64,000 bases of DNA, taken from contig NZ_JBFBLC010000002.1 of the NCBI RefSeq assembly GCF_040702505.1, forward strand, positions 1 through 64,000, read 5' to 3'. Below, in pieces: positions 1 through 10,147 of the stretch. The stretch comes from Terrabacter sp040702505. GTDB lineage: Bacteria; Actinomycetota; Actinomycetes; Actinomycetales; Dermatophilaceae. The stretch's first letter is position 1, and the number at the start of each line of letters is the position of its first letter. Under the pieces are notes generated by a model. It worked only from the letters and a program-made list of their open reading frames with translations. It made no database searches and was not told where the DNA came from. Made by a program: the position numbers and the translations under genes.

Positions 1-2
1 AG

Positions 3-77
3 ATCAAACGCTGCCTCAAGCGCTACATCGCCAGAGACCTCTTCCGAACCCTCGAACACCCACCCGCAACCACTTGA
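3..77 (+). CDS. C-terminal end of a probable IS110-type transposase (partial)
   Basis: An open frame enters from the left edge and stops with TGA at 75-77, leaving 24 residues. The visible part contains RCLKRYIARDLF, which resembles the basic C-terminal end of IS110/IS116-type transposases as I remember them. Too little is present for a firm family call. Codon use is less GC-biased than in the following holA, in keeping with foreign origin. Whether the element is intact lies outside the window. Confidence 0.35.
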   Translation: MKRCLKRYIARDLFRTLEHPPATT

Positions 78-154
78 CGATCCATAGGAGCGTCGTGTCC
101 GAGGCGCCGGGCTGCCGCAGTCGGGTGTCGCACCCGCATGGCACAGTTGGCGCC

Positions 155-1111
155 ATGACCGACCCGGCCGCCCCGCCCTTCGTCCTTGTGACCGGACCTG
201 AGGGCATCCTCGTCGAGCGCGCGGTCACCGGCGTGCTGCAGGCGGCTCCGGACGACGTCGAGGTCATCCGCATCGACCCGGCCACCTACGAGTCGGGCGC
301 GCTGCAGATGCACGCCAGCCCGTCGCTCTTCGGCGGCGCCAAGACCATCGTCGTGCGCGACCTGCACGAGTCACCCGACGAGCTGCAGCTCGACCTGCTC
401 GCGCTCCTCGCGACGCCGGACCCCGAGCTCGGGCTCGTGGTCGCCCACGGCGGGGGGATGAAGGGCAAGAAGGTCCTCGACACGATGCGCAAGGCCGGGG
501 CGCGAGTCATCGAGTGCCCGGCGATCAAGACCGACCGCGACAAGACCGACTTCGTGCTCAAGGAGTTCGCGGGCGCCCGGCGCAAGATCACCAGCGAGGG
601 CGTGCGCGCCCTCATCGAGGCCGTCGGCAAGGACGTCCGCGAGCTCGCGGCCGCCTGCAGCCAGCTCATCTCCGACACCGAGGGCACTGTCGACGACGCG
701 GTCGTCGACACCTACCACGGCGGCAAGGTCGAGGCGACCGGCTTCCGGGTCGCTGACGCGACCGTGGCCGGGCAGTCGGGCGAGGCCCTGCGCCTGCTGC
801 GGCACGCCATCGCGACCGGCGTCGACCCCGTGCCGATCGTGGCCGTCATCGCCTCCCAGCTGCGGCAGCTGATCAAGGTGGGCGCGGCCGGGCGGGGCAG
901 TTCCGCCCAGCTCGCGAAGAGCCTCGGGATGGCCCCGTGGCAGATCGACAAGGCGCGCCGCGCCGTCACCCACTGGAACGCCGACGGCCTCGCCGTCGCC
1001 GTTCAGGCCGTCGCCGCTGCCGACTTCGAGGTCAAGGGCGGCGGCCGCGACCCGGTGTATGCCGTGGAGCGGGCCATCCTCACCATCGCCCGCGCGCGCT
1101 CGGCCCACTGA
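155..1111 (+). CDS. holA: DNA polymerase III subunit delta
   Basis: This is the clamp-loader delta subunit, which opens the beta sliding clamp during loading onto primed DNA. The 318-residue product begins MTDPAAPPFVLVTGPEG, the usual N-terminal strand-loop of delta. It continues with the RIDPATYESGALQMHASPSL segment and the FGGAKTIVVRD strand typical of actinobacterial HolA, and has a helical C-terminal collar domain. The frame stays open upstream to 74, but ATG 155 places the start directly before the conserved domain and matches the family's length. rpsT follows after 205 bp, a neighbour pairing common in Gram-positive bacteria. I see no damage to the gene. Confidence 0.93.
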   Translation: MTDPAAPPFVLVTGPEGILVERAVTGVLQAAPDDVEVIRIDPATYESGALQMHASPSLFGGAKTIVVRDLHESPDELQLDLLALLATPDPELGLVVAHGGGMKGKKVLDTMRKAGARVIECPAIKTDRDKTDFVLKEFAGARRKITSEGVRALIEAVGKDVRELAAACSQLISDTEGTVDDAVVDTYHGGKVEATGFRVADATVAGQSGEALRLLRHAIATGVDPVPIVAVIASQLRQLIKVGAAGRGSSAQLAKSLGMAPWQIDKARRAVTHWNADGLAVAVQAVAAADFEVKGGGRDPVYAVERAILTIARARSAH

Positions 1112-1316
1112 CCCGCGTACCTGCTCGGCGGCATACGGCCGGTTTGGTCGAGCGCCGACGACGCTGGTAACTTTGATCCTCGCGTGCGCGCTCAGGTCGT
1201 GTGCGCATGCATGCTCCACCCAGAGCTGCTCACGCAGGGTGTCCCCACGCCCGGTCCCGAGCAGCTTTGCCGCCCTCTAACGGCAACCATCCGACCGAAC
1301 GAAAGAAACCATCAAC

Positions 1317-1577
1317 GTGGCAAACATCAAGTCGCAGCTCAAGCGCATCAAGACGAACCGCACGCGCACCGAGCGCAACAAGGCCGTCAAGAGCGAGCTT
1401 CGCACCTGGGTCCGCAAGGTCCGCCTGGCCGCCGACGCCGGCGACAAGGACGCTGCGGCCGACGCCCTGAAGACCGCCTCGAAGAAGCTCGACAAGGCCG
1501 TGTCCAAGGGTGTCATCCACCAGAACCAGGCCGCCAACAAGAAGTCGGCGCTGGCCAAGAAGGTCGCGTCGCTCTGA
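1317..1577 (+). CDS. rpsT: 30S ribosomal protein S20
   Basis: An 86-residue basic, helical protein that binds 16S rRNA in the body of the small subunit. It reads MANIKSQLKRIKTNRTRTER from a GTG start, then alternating Lys/Ala-rich helices, and ends KKSALAKKVASL, all diagnostic of S20. A purine-rich stretch (GAAAGAAA) about 8-15 bases upstream of the GTG can serve as ribosome binding site. The 205-bp gap from holA contains one GTATGCCG-type 8-mer (near 1131) and probably the promoter, which I cannot place. A strong hairpin at 1597-1626 follows the stop codon. Confidence 0.97.
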   Translation: MANIKSQLKRIKTNRTRTERNKAVKSELRTWVRKVRLAADAGDKDAAADALKTASKKLDKAVSKGVIHQNQAANKKSALAKKVASL

Positions 1578-1596
1578 CGCACCCTGCTCGTCCGAC

Positions 1597-1629
1597 CGGG
1601 CCCGTCACCTCGTGGTGGCGGGCCCGTTC
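1597..1629. terminator. Hairpin terminator between rpsT and the convergent toxin gene
   Basis: CGGGCCCG at 1597-1604 and 1619-1626 are self-complementary arms. The inner CACC/GGTG pair extends the stem to about 13 bp around loop TCGT, and TTCT follows on the + strand. It lies between convergent stops (1577 and 1634) and can serve both genes. Confidence 0.75.
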
Positions 1630-1633
1630 TGCG

Positions 1634-2155
1634 TCAGCCCTGCCGCAGTGCGCGGGCCGCGGCGACGACCTGCTCGTATCGGTCGCGCGGTAGCACCGCG
1701 CCCTCCCGGCGCACCCGCTCGGGGTCGACCCGGACGAGTCGGTTGACGCGTACCTCGCTCGGACGCCCGCGGGTGTCCCAGGCGCCGGTGCCGATGTCGA
1801 CCCACTCGCGTCCGGCCCGCCGCTCCTGCTCCGCGTCCCGGTCGTGGTCCTTGCTGGTCAGCGGCAGGGCCACGAGCCACCGGCCCTCGCGGCCGATGAC
1901 GAGCACGGGGCGGTCCTTGCCCTGGCTGTGGTCCTCCTCGTAGGGCACCCACGTCCAGACGATCTCGCCGGGGTCGGGGCGCCCGTCCGGGCGAGGGGAG
2001 TAGGTGGTGTCGGGCAGCCGCGTCGCGTCTCCGGGGTAGCGCCCCGGCGTCGTGGCTAGCACCGGCGTGGGCCCGGTGCGCGGGGAGGACGGACGGCGGA
2101 CGATGCCGCGGAGGCGGCCGAGAAGGTTCCCGAGGGTGGCGGACACGGGAATCAC
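1634..2155 (-). CDS. PemK/MazF-family toxin-like protein
   Basis: The C-terminal 110 residues of this 173-residue protein form a PemK/MazF-type barrel. GEIVWTWVPYEED is the first strand with the entry loop, QGKDRPVLVIG is the conserved strand, and LTSKDHD and VNRLVRVD follow. Family members are mostly mRNA interferases paired with an antitoxin. Here no small antitoxin gene adjoins: the upstream neighbour is the divergent MFS gene and downstream is rpsT, convergent. About 60 basic and proline-rich residues precede the fold, starting with a possible short hydrophobic/amphipathic stretch, as in the long solitary actinobacterial PemK-like proteins. Cleavage activity is therefore not assured. Confidence 0.85.
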   Translation of the reverse strand: MIPVSATLGNLLGRLRGIVRRPSSPRTGPTPVLATTPGRYPGDATRLPDTTYSPRPDGRPDPGEIVWTWVPYEEDHSQGKDRPVLVIGREGRWLVALPLTSKDHDRDAEQERRAGREWVDIGTGAWDTRGRPSEVRVNRLVRVDPERVRREGAVLPRDRYEQVVAAARALRQG

Positions 2156-2269
2156 CGTAGCGGCGCGGCCGTTACGGTTTGCGTCCGAGAACGGGTCGAC
2201 GGCGATCCGAGCCCGCCGCCAGGTGCCGCAGCCGGCATCGCCGACCGACGACCGAACCCGGAGACCCTT

Positions 2270-3502
2270 GTGAGCCCCGCAGCACGTCGAACCACCTTCG
2301 CCATCCTCGCGCTCGCGGTCGGTGGCTTCGCGATCGGCACGACCGAGTTCGTGACGATGGGACTGCTACCCCAGATCGCGCGGGGGACCGGCGTCGACAT
2401 CGCCACCGCCGGGCACTACGTCTCGGCATACGCATTGGGCGTCGTCGTCGGTGCCCCCGTCATCGCGGTCGCCGCGGCCCGGGCCCCGCGCAAGGGGCTG
2501 CTCATGGCGCTCATGGCCTTCTTCGCAGTGGCACACCTCGCGATCCTGGCGGCGAACAGCTATCCGACGGTGATGGCAGCCCGCTTCCTGGCCGGCCTGC
2601 CCCACGGCGCCTTCTTCGGCATCGGTTCGGTCGTCGCGGCCTCCCTCGTGTCGCACCAGCGGCGCACGGCGGCCGTCGCCGCGATCCTCGGCGGCCTCGG
2701 GGTCGCCAACGTCGTCGGCGTGCCGGTGGCGACCCTCCTCGGCCAGCGCTACTCGTGGCACCTGCCCTACGTGCTCGTCGGGGCCGTCGCGGCGCTGACC
2801 GTGCTCGCGATCGCGGTGTTCCTGCCGCACCAGCCGTCGAGCGGCGAGGAGTCCATGCGCGCCGAGATGCGGGCGCTGCGCCGCGGCCAGGTGTGGCTGG
2901 CGCTGCTCATCGGGGTGGTGGGCTTCGGCGGCATGTTCGCGATGTACTCGTTCATCACACCGACGATGACGCAGCTCGCCGGGCTGGACGAGCGCTACAT
3001 CCCGTGGGTGCTGGCGGCATACGGCATCGGGATGGTCACCGGCATGGTGCTGAGCGGTCGCGTCGCGAACCGGGTGGGCGTGCTCAAGGGCATCATCGGG
3101 GCCCTGACCGCCATCGCGGTGCTGCTGGCGGTCTTCGGCTGGGCGGTGCACGTCCTGTGGCTCGGAGTGCTCATGGTCTTCGTGCTCGGGCTGCTTCCCT
3201 CGGTCGTCGTGCCGCTGCTGCAGACGCGCCTGATGGACGTCGCGCACGAGGGCCAGTCGCTCGCCGCCGCTCTCAACCACTCGACGCTGAACACCGCGAA
3301 CGCGCTGGGTGCCTGGCTCGGCTCGCTCGTCCTCGCGGCCGGCTGGGGCTACGGCGCGCCGAGCCTGGTCGGCGCCGGTCTGGCCGTGCTCGGCGTGGGT
3401 GTCGCTGTGCTCTCCGCCGGTCTCGAGCGGCGCCGCCGGCACTCCCTCGCTGCACCCGGGTCGAGTGAGACGGTCCAGGTGGGCTCCGCTGCCAGCTCGT
3501 GA
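2270..3502 (+). CDS. MFS transporter, DHA1/AraJ-like efflux pump
   Basis: A 410-residue inner-membrane protein with about 12 hydrophobic segments. The N-terminal TM1 reads FAIGTTEFVTMGLLPQIA, the signature of the DHA1 subgroup containing AraJ, sugar efflux and chloramphenicol exporters. The loop between TM2 and TM3 carries the basic ARAPRKG motif. The likely start is GTG 2270 (MSPAARRT). A conflicting frame upstream is arginine-rich and not protein-like. The substrate cannot be inferred from sequence. It stands alone, divergent from the PemK-like gene across 114 bp, so a shared regulatory region is possible. Confidence 0.88.
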   Translation: MSPAARRTTFAILALAVGGFAIGTTEFVTMGLLPQIARGTGVDIATAGHYVSAYALGVVVGAPVIAVAAARAPRKGLLMALMAFFAVAHLAILAANSYPTVMAARFLAGLPHGAFFGIGSVVAASLVSHQRRTAAVAAILGGLGVANVVGVPVATLLGQRYSWHLPYVLVGAVAALTVLAIAVFLPHQPSSGEESMRAEMRALRRGQVWLALLIGVVGFGGMFAMYSFITPTMTQLAGLDERYIPWVLAAYGIGMVTGMVLSGRVANRVGVLKGIIGALTAIAVLLAVFGWAVHVLWLGVLMVFVLGLLPSVVVPLLQTRLMDVAHEGQSLAAALNHSTLNTANALGAWLGSLVLAAGWGYGAPSLVGAGLAVLGVGVAVLSAGLERRRRHSLAAPGSSETVQVGSAASS

Positions 3503-3557
3503 CGAGGCGCTCGCTCGACTCGAAGCCCGGGCGTGCGCGACGCAGCGACCCTGACGG

Positions 3558-3911
3558 TCACTCGAGCCACTCGGTCACGAAGTGATCGTTCGCGTGGATG
3601 TGGACGGCCTCGTAGCCGGCCGGGCCGGTGCGGAACTTGTGCGGCGTGCCAGCCGGGACGACGAGCACCTGACCGCTTCGCCCGATGACCTCACGGGCGT
3701 CCGGGCCGGCACCCAGGGTGAAGGTGGCCCAGCCGCGCCGGATGACGAACGTCTCGGCATACGGGTGGGAGTGCAGGCGCGGGCCGACGCCCTCCTGCGT
3801 CGTCGACTCGAGGATCAGGCTGACCCCGGCGCCGCCGGGCAGACGTTCGTAGTTCTCGGTCCACTCCTCGCCGTCCTCGCGGGCGTCCGAGCGGGTGATC
3901 AGGGTGTCCAC
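3558..3911 (-). CDS. Cupin-domain protein
   Basis: A 117-residue single-domain cupin. Motif 1 is seen as HSHPYAETFVIRRG (two His and a Glu for metal binding) and motif 2 as VPAGTPHKFRTG. The start is GTG at 3911, supported by a strong upstream AGGAAGG; the frame remains open further upstream but that part has no cupin character. Such small cupins may be enzymes, isomerases or ligand binders, so no reaction is assigned. The gene is convergent with the MFS gene and divergent from lepA, whose start lies 229 bp away. Confidence 0.85.
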   Translation of the reverse strand: MDTLITRSDAREDGEEWTENYERLPGGAGVSLILESTTQEGVGPRLHSHPYAETFVIRRGWATFTLGAGPDAREVIGRSGQVLVVPAGTPHKFRTGPAGYEAVHIHANDHFVTEWLE

Positions 3912-4140
3912 GATGCCTTCCTTCCTGGGACCGGTGGGTCCGGCTCCCACCCCGACGTCGATCAGCGCCGCCGCTTCTCGACATGATGCCGTCGACAGGG
4001 CGCCGGGGAGACGGCGCATGCGCTGGAACGTTCTGGGTGCCGGGTGTGCACGGGCAGCGGCCACGACGTGGGAGACTGGGTCGATGTCGGCCGCGGCCGA
4101 TGTCGTCCACTTCCGCCCCACACCGCGAGGTTCCTCCCAC

Positions 4141-5994
<1,854 letters not shown>

Positions 5995-6029
5995 CCCGTC
6001 CGGCTGGGTGCCGTGCCTACCGTGGTGGC

Positions 6030-6857
6030 GTGGAGCCGACCACCGACGCACCGGGCCCCCGTGCCGAGCACCACGAGCACGTGCCCGGGCCCGCGCTCTC
6101 GCGGTGGGTGGAGCGGGCGGTCGGCTACCGGATCTCGGGCTTCCCCGCCGGAGTCCACGTCGGTATGCCGTCCGGCAGCGTCACGCTGGTCGTGCCCCTC
6201 GACGAGCTGCTGACCGTCGCGGACGCGGGGCGCCCGCCCACGGCATACGGCTCGGTGCTCGCGGGCCTGGCTGCCGCACCCACGCTGATCCACCACGACG
6301 GGACCCAGCACGGCATCCAGCTCGCCCTTCGCCCGGTCGCCGCGCGTGCGCTGTTCGGCCTGCCCGCGGCCGAGATCTCGGCGCGGTCGCACGAGCTCGT
6401 GGACGTCGCCGGGCGCGGGGCCGGTCCGCTGCGCGAGCGGCTGCACGCGACGGACTCGTGGGCCGAGCGGTTCGAGCTGGTGGACGCGTGGCTGACCGGT
6501 CTGCTCGACGCGGCGCCACGGACAGGGGCCCCGGACCCGGAGGTGGACGAGGCGTGGCGACTCATCACGGCCAGCGGGGGAGCGCTGCCCATCCGCGAGG
6601 TGGCCACCCGGGTCGGCTGGTCGATGCGCCGGCTGCAGGCCCGGTTCGGCGGCGAGTTCGGGGTCAGCCCGAAGACGGCAGCTGTCGTCGCCCGATTCGA
6701 ACGGTCGGTCCCGCTCGTGGCGGCCGGGCGGATGTCGTTGGCCGACGTCGCCACGAGGTGCGGCTGGGCGGACCACGCCCACATGGACCGCGACTGGCGT
6801 GCCCTCGCCGGGACTTCGCCGACGCGCTGGCGCACGGACGACGTGCTGGCGCACTGA
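6030..6857 (+). CDS. AraC-family transcriptional regulator
   Basis: A 275-residue regulator. Residues 1-160 form a ligand-sensing region of the kind seen in actinobacterial AraC proteins with a DUF6597-like N-terminus (SGSVTLVVPLDE, then QLALRPVAARALFGLPAAE). The C-terminal ~85 residues carry two helix-turn-helix motifs: LPIREVATRVGWSMRRLQ and MSLADVATRCGWADHAHM. GTG 6030 is the likely start. A VOC-family enzyme gene starts 76 bp downstream on the same strand; AraC-VOC pairs are frequent in actinobacteria, so it may control that gene. Effector unknown. Confidence 0.87.
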   Translation: MEPTTDAPGPRAEHHEHVPGPALSRWVERAVGYRISGFPAGVHVGMPSGSVTLVVPLDELLTVADAGRPPTAYGSVLAGLAAAPTLIHHDGTQHGIQLALRPVAARALFGLPAAEISARSHELVDVAGRGAGPLRERLHATDSWAERFELVDAWLTGLLDAAPRTGAPDPEVDEAWRLITASGGALPIREVATRVGWSMRRLQARFGGEFGVSPKTAAVVARFERSVPLVAAGRMSLADVATRCGWADHAHMDRDWRALAGTSPTRWRTDDVLAH

Positions 6858-6933
6858 GTCGCAGTCCAAGGAGGCACGCAGGGCTGCGCATTCGTCCAAG
6901 ACGGCGGCCGGCGTCGCGCGCCACGATGGCGCC

Positions 6934-7401
6934 ATGGACACGAACACGAACACGGACACCCGCTCGGACACGACGACAGCCTCGGACGCGGGAGTGCCGG
7001 CGCCGGAGGCCGCGGCGCGCACCGACCACAGCGTGTGGGTCGGCCTGACCTACGACGACCCTCGCGCGGCACGGGCGTGGCTTCGCGGCCTCGGCTTCCT
7101 CGAGGGCATCGTCGTCGACGGCGAGGAGCCCGAGCAGATCCGGCACAGCGAGATGCTGTGGCCCGAGGGCGGCCGGGTCATGGTGAGCAGCCGGGGTGGG
7201 GCTGATCCGAACTTCGTCACGGCTCCGGGTGGCGCCACGGTCTACGTGGTGACCGACGACCCCGACGCCGTCTGGCAGCGCGCGCAGCACCTCGGTGCGC
7301 GGGTGCTGCGCCCGATGCAGGACACCGACTACGGCTCGCGCGGGTTCTCCGTCGCGGACCCGGAGGGCACGAGCTGGAGCTTCGGCACGTACGCCGGCTG
7401 A
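6934..7401 (+). CDS. VOC-family (glyoxalase/bleomycin-resistance fold) protein
   Basis: A 155-residue protein. After a low-complexity Thr/Asp/Asn-rich N-terminus of about 30 residues (DTNTNTDTRSDTTTA) comes one VOC module: SVWVGLTYDDPRAARAWLRG, LGFLEG, ARVLRPMQDTDYGSRGFSV and DPEGTSWSFGTY. The closing Asp-Pro-Glu-Gly motif is typical. ATG 6934 is chosen because the open frame above it is not protein-like. Members include dioxygenases, isomerases and drug-binding proteins, so the reaction is open. Context suggests control by the AraC protein just upstream. Confidence 0.88.
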   Translation: MDTNTNTDTRSDTTTASDAGVPAPEAAARTDHSVWVGLTYDDPRAARAWLRGLGFLEGIVVDGEEPEQIRHSEMLWPEGGRVMVSSRGGADPNFVTAPGGATVYVVTDDPDAVWQRAQHLGARVLRPMQDTDYGSRGFSVADPEGTSWSFGTYAG

Positions 7402-7494
7402 CCACAGCCGCGGTCCGTTTGCAGGTATCCGCGGCGCGACAACGTGCCCAGAGGCAGATGGGATGGCGACACGACGCGCCCGGTGCGACGCGTC

Positions 7495-7864
7495 GGGTGC
7501 TCAGGGGATCGAAGCGCATAAACGACGACCGGATCGTGTTGCGGAACCGACGCGGCCTCTCGTACTCGAGGATTTCGACCGTCATCGCGCCGCCGGAGCC
7601 GATCCCCGCCGGCTGAGCGATGAATAGGGGACCTTGGCCCACCGGGCCCTCACCCACCTTCTCCGCCCGGATGATGCGCCGGTTGTACCGGGGCTCGTTG
7701 CGCTCATCGGCGACGAGGTCGAACACGTCCTCGACCGGCGCCTCGATCGCGACCTCGCCGCGGATGTACCATCGCAACTCTTCCCCACAGAACTGCCTCT
7801 CTCGCCAGCGTAGGTACGCGATCGAAGCCTGCGGTCCGATTGCCGGTTGAGATCCAATGGCCAT
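7495..7864 (-). pseudogene. Truncated SRPBCC/polyketide-cyclase-like gene
   Basis: The frame from ATG 7864 reads RWYIRGEVAIEAPVEDVFDL and continues to RFRNTIRSSFMRFDP. This is the N-terminal half of an SRPBCC (START-like) ligand-binding protein. Homology stops near 7500, and what follows in frame is arginine/cysteine-rich nonsense running into the VOC gene on the other strand. The C-terminal helix and later strands of the fold are missing, so I call it a 3'-truncated remnant. The 93 bp between it and the VOC stop hold nothing recognisable. Confidence 0.7.
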
Positions 7865-7905
7865 GTTCGGGCGTCGTCCGAGGAGCGGTCGGACAGGATG
7901 GTCTC

Positions 7906-8124
7906 GTGACACGCCTGGTGATGTGGTGGGCCGCGATCCTTGTGTCGGTCGTCGTGGTCGTTTCGGCCCTGACGGACAAGTCCGGTAGCTGCGCTGACTC
8001 TGCTGAGGCCGCCGCCTCGTCGTGCACGACCACTGGCTCAGGCGGGCTGCTCCTGGTCGGTGCGGCCGCCTTCGTGCTGTCCCTCTGGATGCTCACCCGA
8101 GCTCATCGGGCTCGTCGTCGATAG
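7906..8124 (+). CDS. Small membrane protein, unknown function
   Basis: GTG 7906 opens a 72-residue frame with two predicted membrane helices: LVMWWAAILVSVVVVVSAL near the N-terminus and LLLVGAAAFVLSLWML near the C-terminus. The connecting loop has two cysteines (GSCADS and SSCTTT) and would face outside if the basic tail RAHRARRR is cytoplasmic. No family is recognised. The gene lies between a decayed gene and the GNAT gene on the other strand, with no operon partner. Confidence 0.55.
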   Translation: MTRLVMWWAAILVSVVVVVSALTDKSGSCADSAEAAASSCTTTGSGGLLLVGAAAFVLSLWMLTRAHRARRR

Positions 8125-8174
8125 GCCCGCGCGATCGGCAACGAACTCTTACATGTCAGTCCATGCGTTCGGGG

Positions 8175-8729
8175 TCACGGCTCCGGCGGAATGACCGAGA
8201 AGACCAGCGCATCCGAGGGCCGGTCCTCGACCGTGATGAAGTTCCTAAGGCGCCCCTCCAGCTGGAACCCCGCGTCGCGGAGGACGCGCTGGGAGGCCAC
8301 GTTGTCCGGCTCCACCCATGCCTCCAAGCGCCGAAGGTTCAACACGTCCAGCGCCCAAGGGACGACGAGGCGGACGGCGGCCGTCGCCAGGCCCTGGCCA
8401 CGTGCAGGCGGGATGATCCAGTACCCCAACCCGCCGACGTGCGGCTGCGGCCGGAGGGCCACCCACAACAGGCCGACGGCACGGCCGCTATCGACCTCGA
8501 CAACCGCTTGCGACAACCCCTCGCCGCTCTCCGCGCGACTCCATTGCCGATGGATGAACGCAAGCCCCTCCGTGGGCGTGAATGGATCGGGAACGGTCGT
8601 GCCTCGCGGGATGCGGGGATCGGTTCCAGCGAGCCGGACGCATTCCACATCGGCTTCACGCCACCTCCTGAGGCAGATCCGCCCATCACTCAGCGGGCGA
8701 TCCGGGTATCTCAGACGGGCATCTGGCAC
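8175..8729 (-). CDS. GNAT-family N-acetyltransferase (RimJ/RimL-like)
   Basis: A 184-residue acetyltransferase of the RimJ/RimL type. RPLSDGRICLRRWREAD is the first strand, LGYWIIPPARGQGLATAAVR holds the acetyl-CoA pyrophosphate loop (motif A, R/Q-x-x-G-x-A form), and NVASQRVLRDAGFQLEGRLR is motif B. It starts with GTG 8729. Acceptor substrate is unknown; relatives acetylate ribosomal protein N-termini, antibiotics or small amines. It is a single gene, with a long hairpin upstream at 8898-8938. Confidence 0.9.
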   Translation of the reverse strand: MPDARLRYPDRPLSDGRICLRRWREADVECVRLAGTDPRIPRGTTVPDPFTPTEGLAFIHRQWSRAESGEGLSQAVVEVDSGRAVGLLWVALRPQPHVGGLGYWIIPPARGQGLATAAVRLVVPWALDVLNLRRLEAWVEPDNVASQRVLRDAGFQLEGRLRNFITVEDRPSDALVFSVIPPEP

Positions 8730-8897
8730 GGTTCGATCCTGTCACCCCACTCACATGAACACCGAGTGCCGGCATGAGGCGACTTCACTCTGCGCGGCAT
8801 GCCCGTGCGTTTTCCTTGCCGGCGAGACGCGCAGAAAGGCTCCGGGAACGACCTCCACCACGGGGCTGGGCGGCGCTGGCTGGTCGGACGGGACGTA

Positions 8898-8938
8898 CCG
8901 GCACGAGGTGCGAGCCGTGAGCTCGCACCTCGTGCCGG
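8898..8938. terminator. 18-bp perfect inverted repeat (probable terminator or binding site)
   Basis: Arms CCGGCACGAGGTGCGAGC (8898-8915) and its exact complement (8921-8938) enclose loop CGTGA. It lies 177 bp beyond the stop of the secreted-protein gene (9115) and 169 bp before the GNAT start. There is no T-run on either strand. The rest of 8730-9114 shows no convincing coding frame. Confidence 0.5.
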
Positions 8939-9114
8939 CGGCGTCGATGCGCCTGCTGGCCGAGTCGGCGCCTGGCAGTGATGGCGGTGTTCATCTCCCC
9001 AGAGGCCGCCTAGGGGGACGTCGTACCGGGTCCGGACGTCGATCTGGTCGAGTGCATCACGAGTTCCCCGCTGGTTGGCGCGGCGGACTCGCAGGTGGTC
9101 CACCCCTCCGGGCC

Positions 9115-9900
9115 TCACACGAGCGCTGCGCACTGACCGTTCGCGTTGTGACCGACGTGGTTGACCTCGCCGGGAATGAATCCGCCGGACACCCCGGGGG
9201 CCAGCCCGGTGCACGTGAGGTTCCGACCGACCGTGTTCTCCACGACTGCGACCGTGCGGCCGGGATCGCCGGGGTCGGTGGCAGTGATGTCGGTCAGCGT
9301 CGCATTGCCGCCGATCTTGTTGAACTGCACGCCGAGCCAGTCAGCCGTCACTTCGCTGATGGTCAGGTTGCGACCGATCGTGTTGCCCTTGATGGACCAC
9401 GGGATGTCGCCGCCACCTCCGGTCAGCGTGACGTTCCCGCCCACCGTCAGCTGTCTGAGCAGGACCGTATTCGCGTCGCTGGCTGACACGTTGCCGGCGA
9501 CAGTGATGACCGTGTGCCCGGCGGGTTCGACGGCACAGGGCACTCCTGCGAACCTGCCGATGAAGTTGCTGGGCTGGCAGCCCAGGCCGAGGAGCGAACC
9601 AGAAGCCGCAGTGACGTTGTGTCCGACAGTGATGGTGGAGGGCGCGCTCTGCGCGTCGAGCACAGCGCCAGCAGCGACGTCGATGTTGCCGACGACGTTG
9701 ATCACGGCATCGGGACGGATGCTGCATTCCCCGGTCACACGGATGCTGGCATAGCTGCCCGTGGGGATCTGGCCGCCGGTGCAGACGTACGCCGTCGGTG
9801 TGGGGCTCGCCATGGCTCCGGTCACCGTTGCGCCCGACATCGCAAGCGCTCCGGCAACGGCAAGAGCTCCTCGGACCCGCCGCCGCTGTGCTGTGATCAT
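9115..9900 (-). CDS. Secreted repeat protein, probably beta-solenoid
   Basis: A 261-residue exported protein. Residues 1-32 are a Sec signal peptide (RRRVRGALAVAGALAMSGAT, likely cut after AMA). The mature part opens with YVCTGGQIPTGSYASIRVTG and repeats short strands built on V/I-x-x-N-V/I and G-x-N-x-T (VVGNIDVAAG, TVGHNVTAAS, TVAGNVSAS, TVGGNVTLTGG, TIGRNLTISE, KIGGNATLTD, TVGRNLTC). This periodicity of roughly 20 residues suggests a right-handed helix of beta strands. Cysteines may form disulfides. Related proteins are common among actinobacteria and uncharacterised. No enzymatic motif is seen. The 247 bp upstream to 10147 contain no gene. Confidence 0.75.
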   Translation of the reverse strand: MITAQRRRVRGALAVAGALAMSGATVTGAMASPTPTAYVCTGGQIPTGSYASIRVTGECSIRPDAVINVVGNIDVAAGAVLDAQSAPSTITVGHNVTAASGSLLGLGCQPSNFIGRFAGVPCAVEPAGHTVITVAGNVSASDANTVLLRQLTVGGNVTLTGGGGDIPWSIKGNTIGRNLTISEVTADWLGVQFNKIGGNATLTDITATDPGDPGRTVAVVENTVGRNLTCTGLAPGVSGGFIPGEVNHVGHNANGQCAALV

Positions 9901-10147
9901 GGGTCACTACCCTTCTGCCAGCGGCCCCTCGTGCAGAGCCGGATGGATCCGGTCTACACCCAGCGCCGCGGCGTCGGCGGTGGTATCTGCGAATCAGGGT
10001 CGTGGCCTCGGCTCTACCCGCAGCCGATCGACGGCTCTTCGCCGGCCAGAGTCCGGGAGGAGGGAATCCGAGCGGGCCCATGGGAACCAGGACGGCAAGA
10101 GACGCCACCTGCGGCAACAGCGGATAGAGGATGCCAGTCAAAAGGAG

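Noticed and set aside
8711..9214. Possible gene across 8711-9214 on the - strand
   Set aside because: Arg/Ser/Pro-rich translation, overlaps both neighbours and the 18-bp hairpin; no family resemblance.
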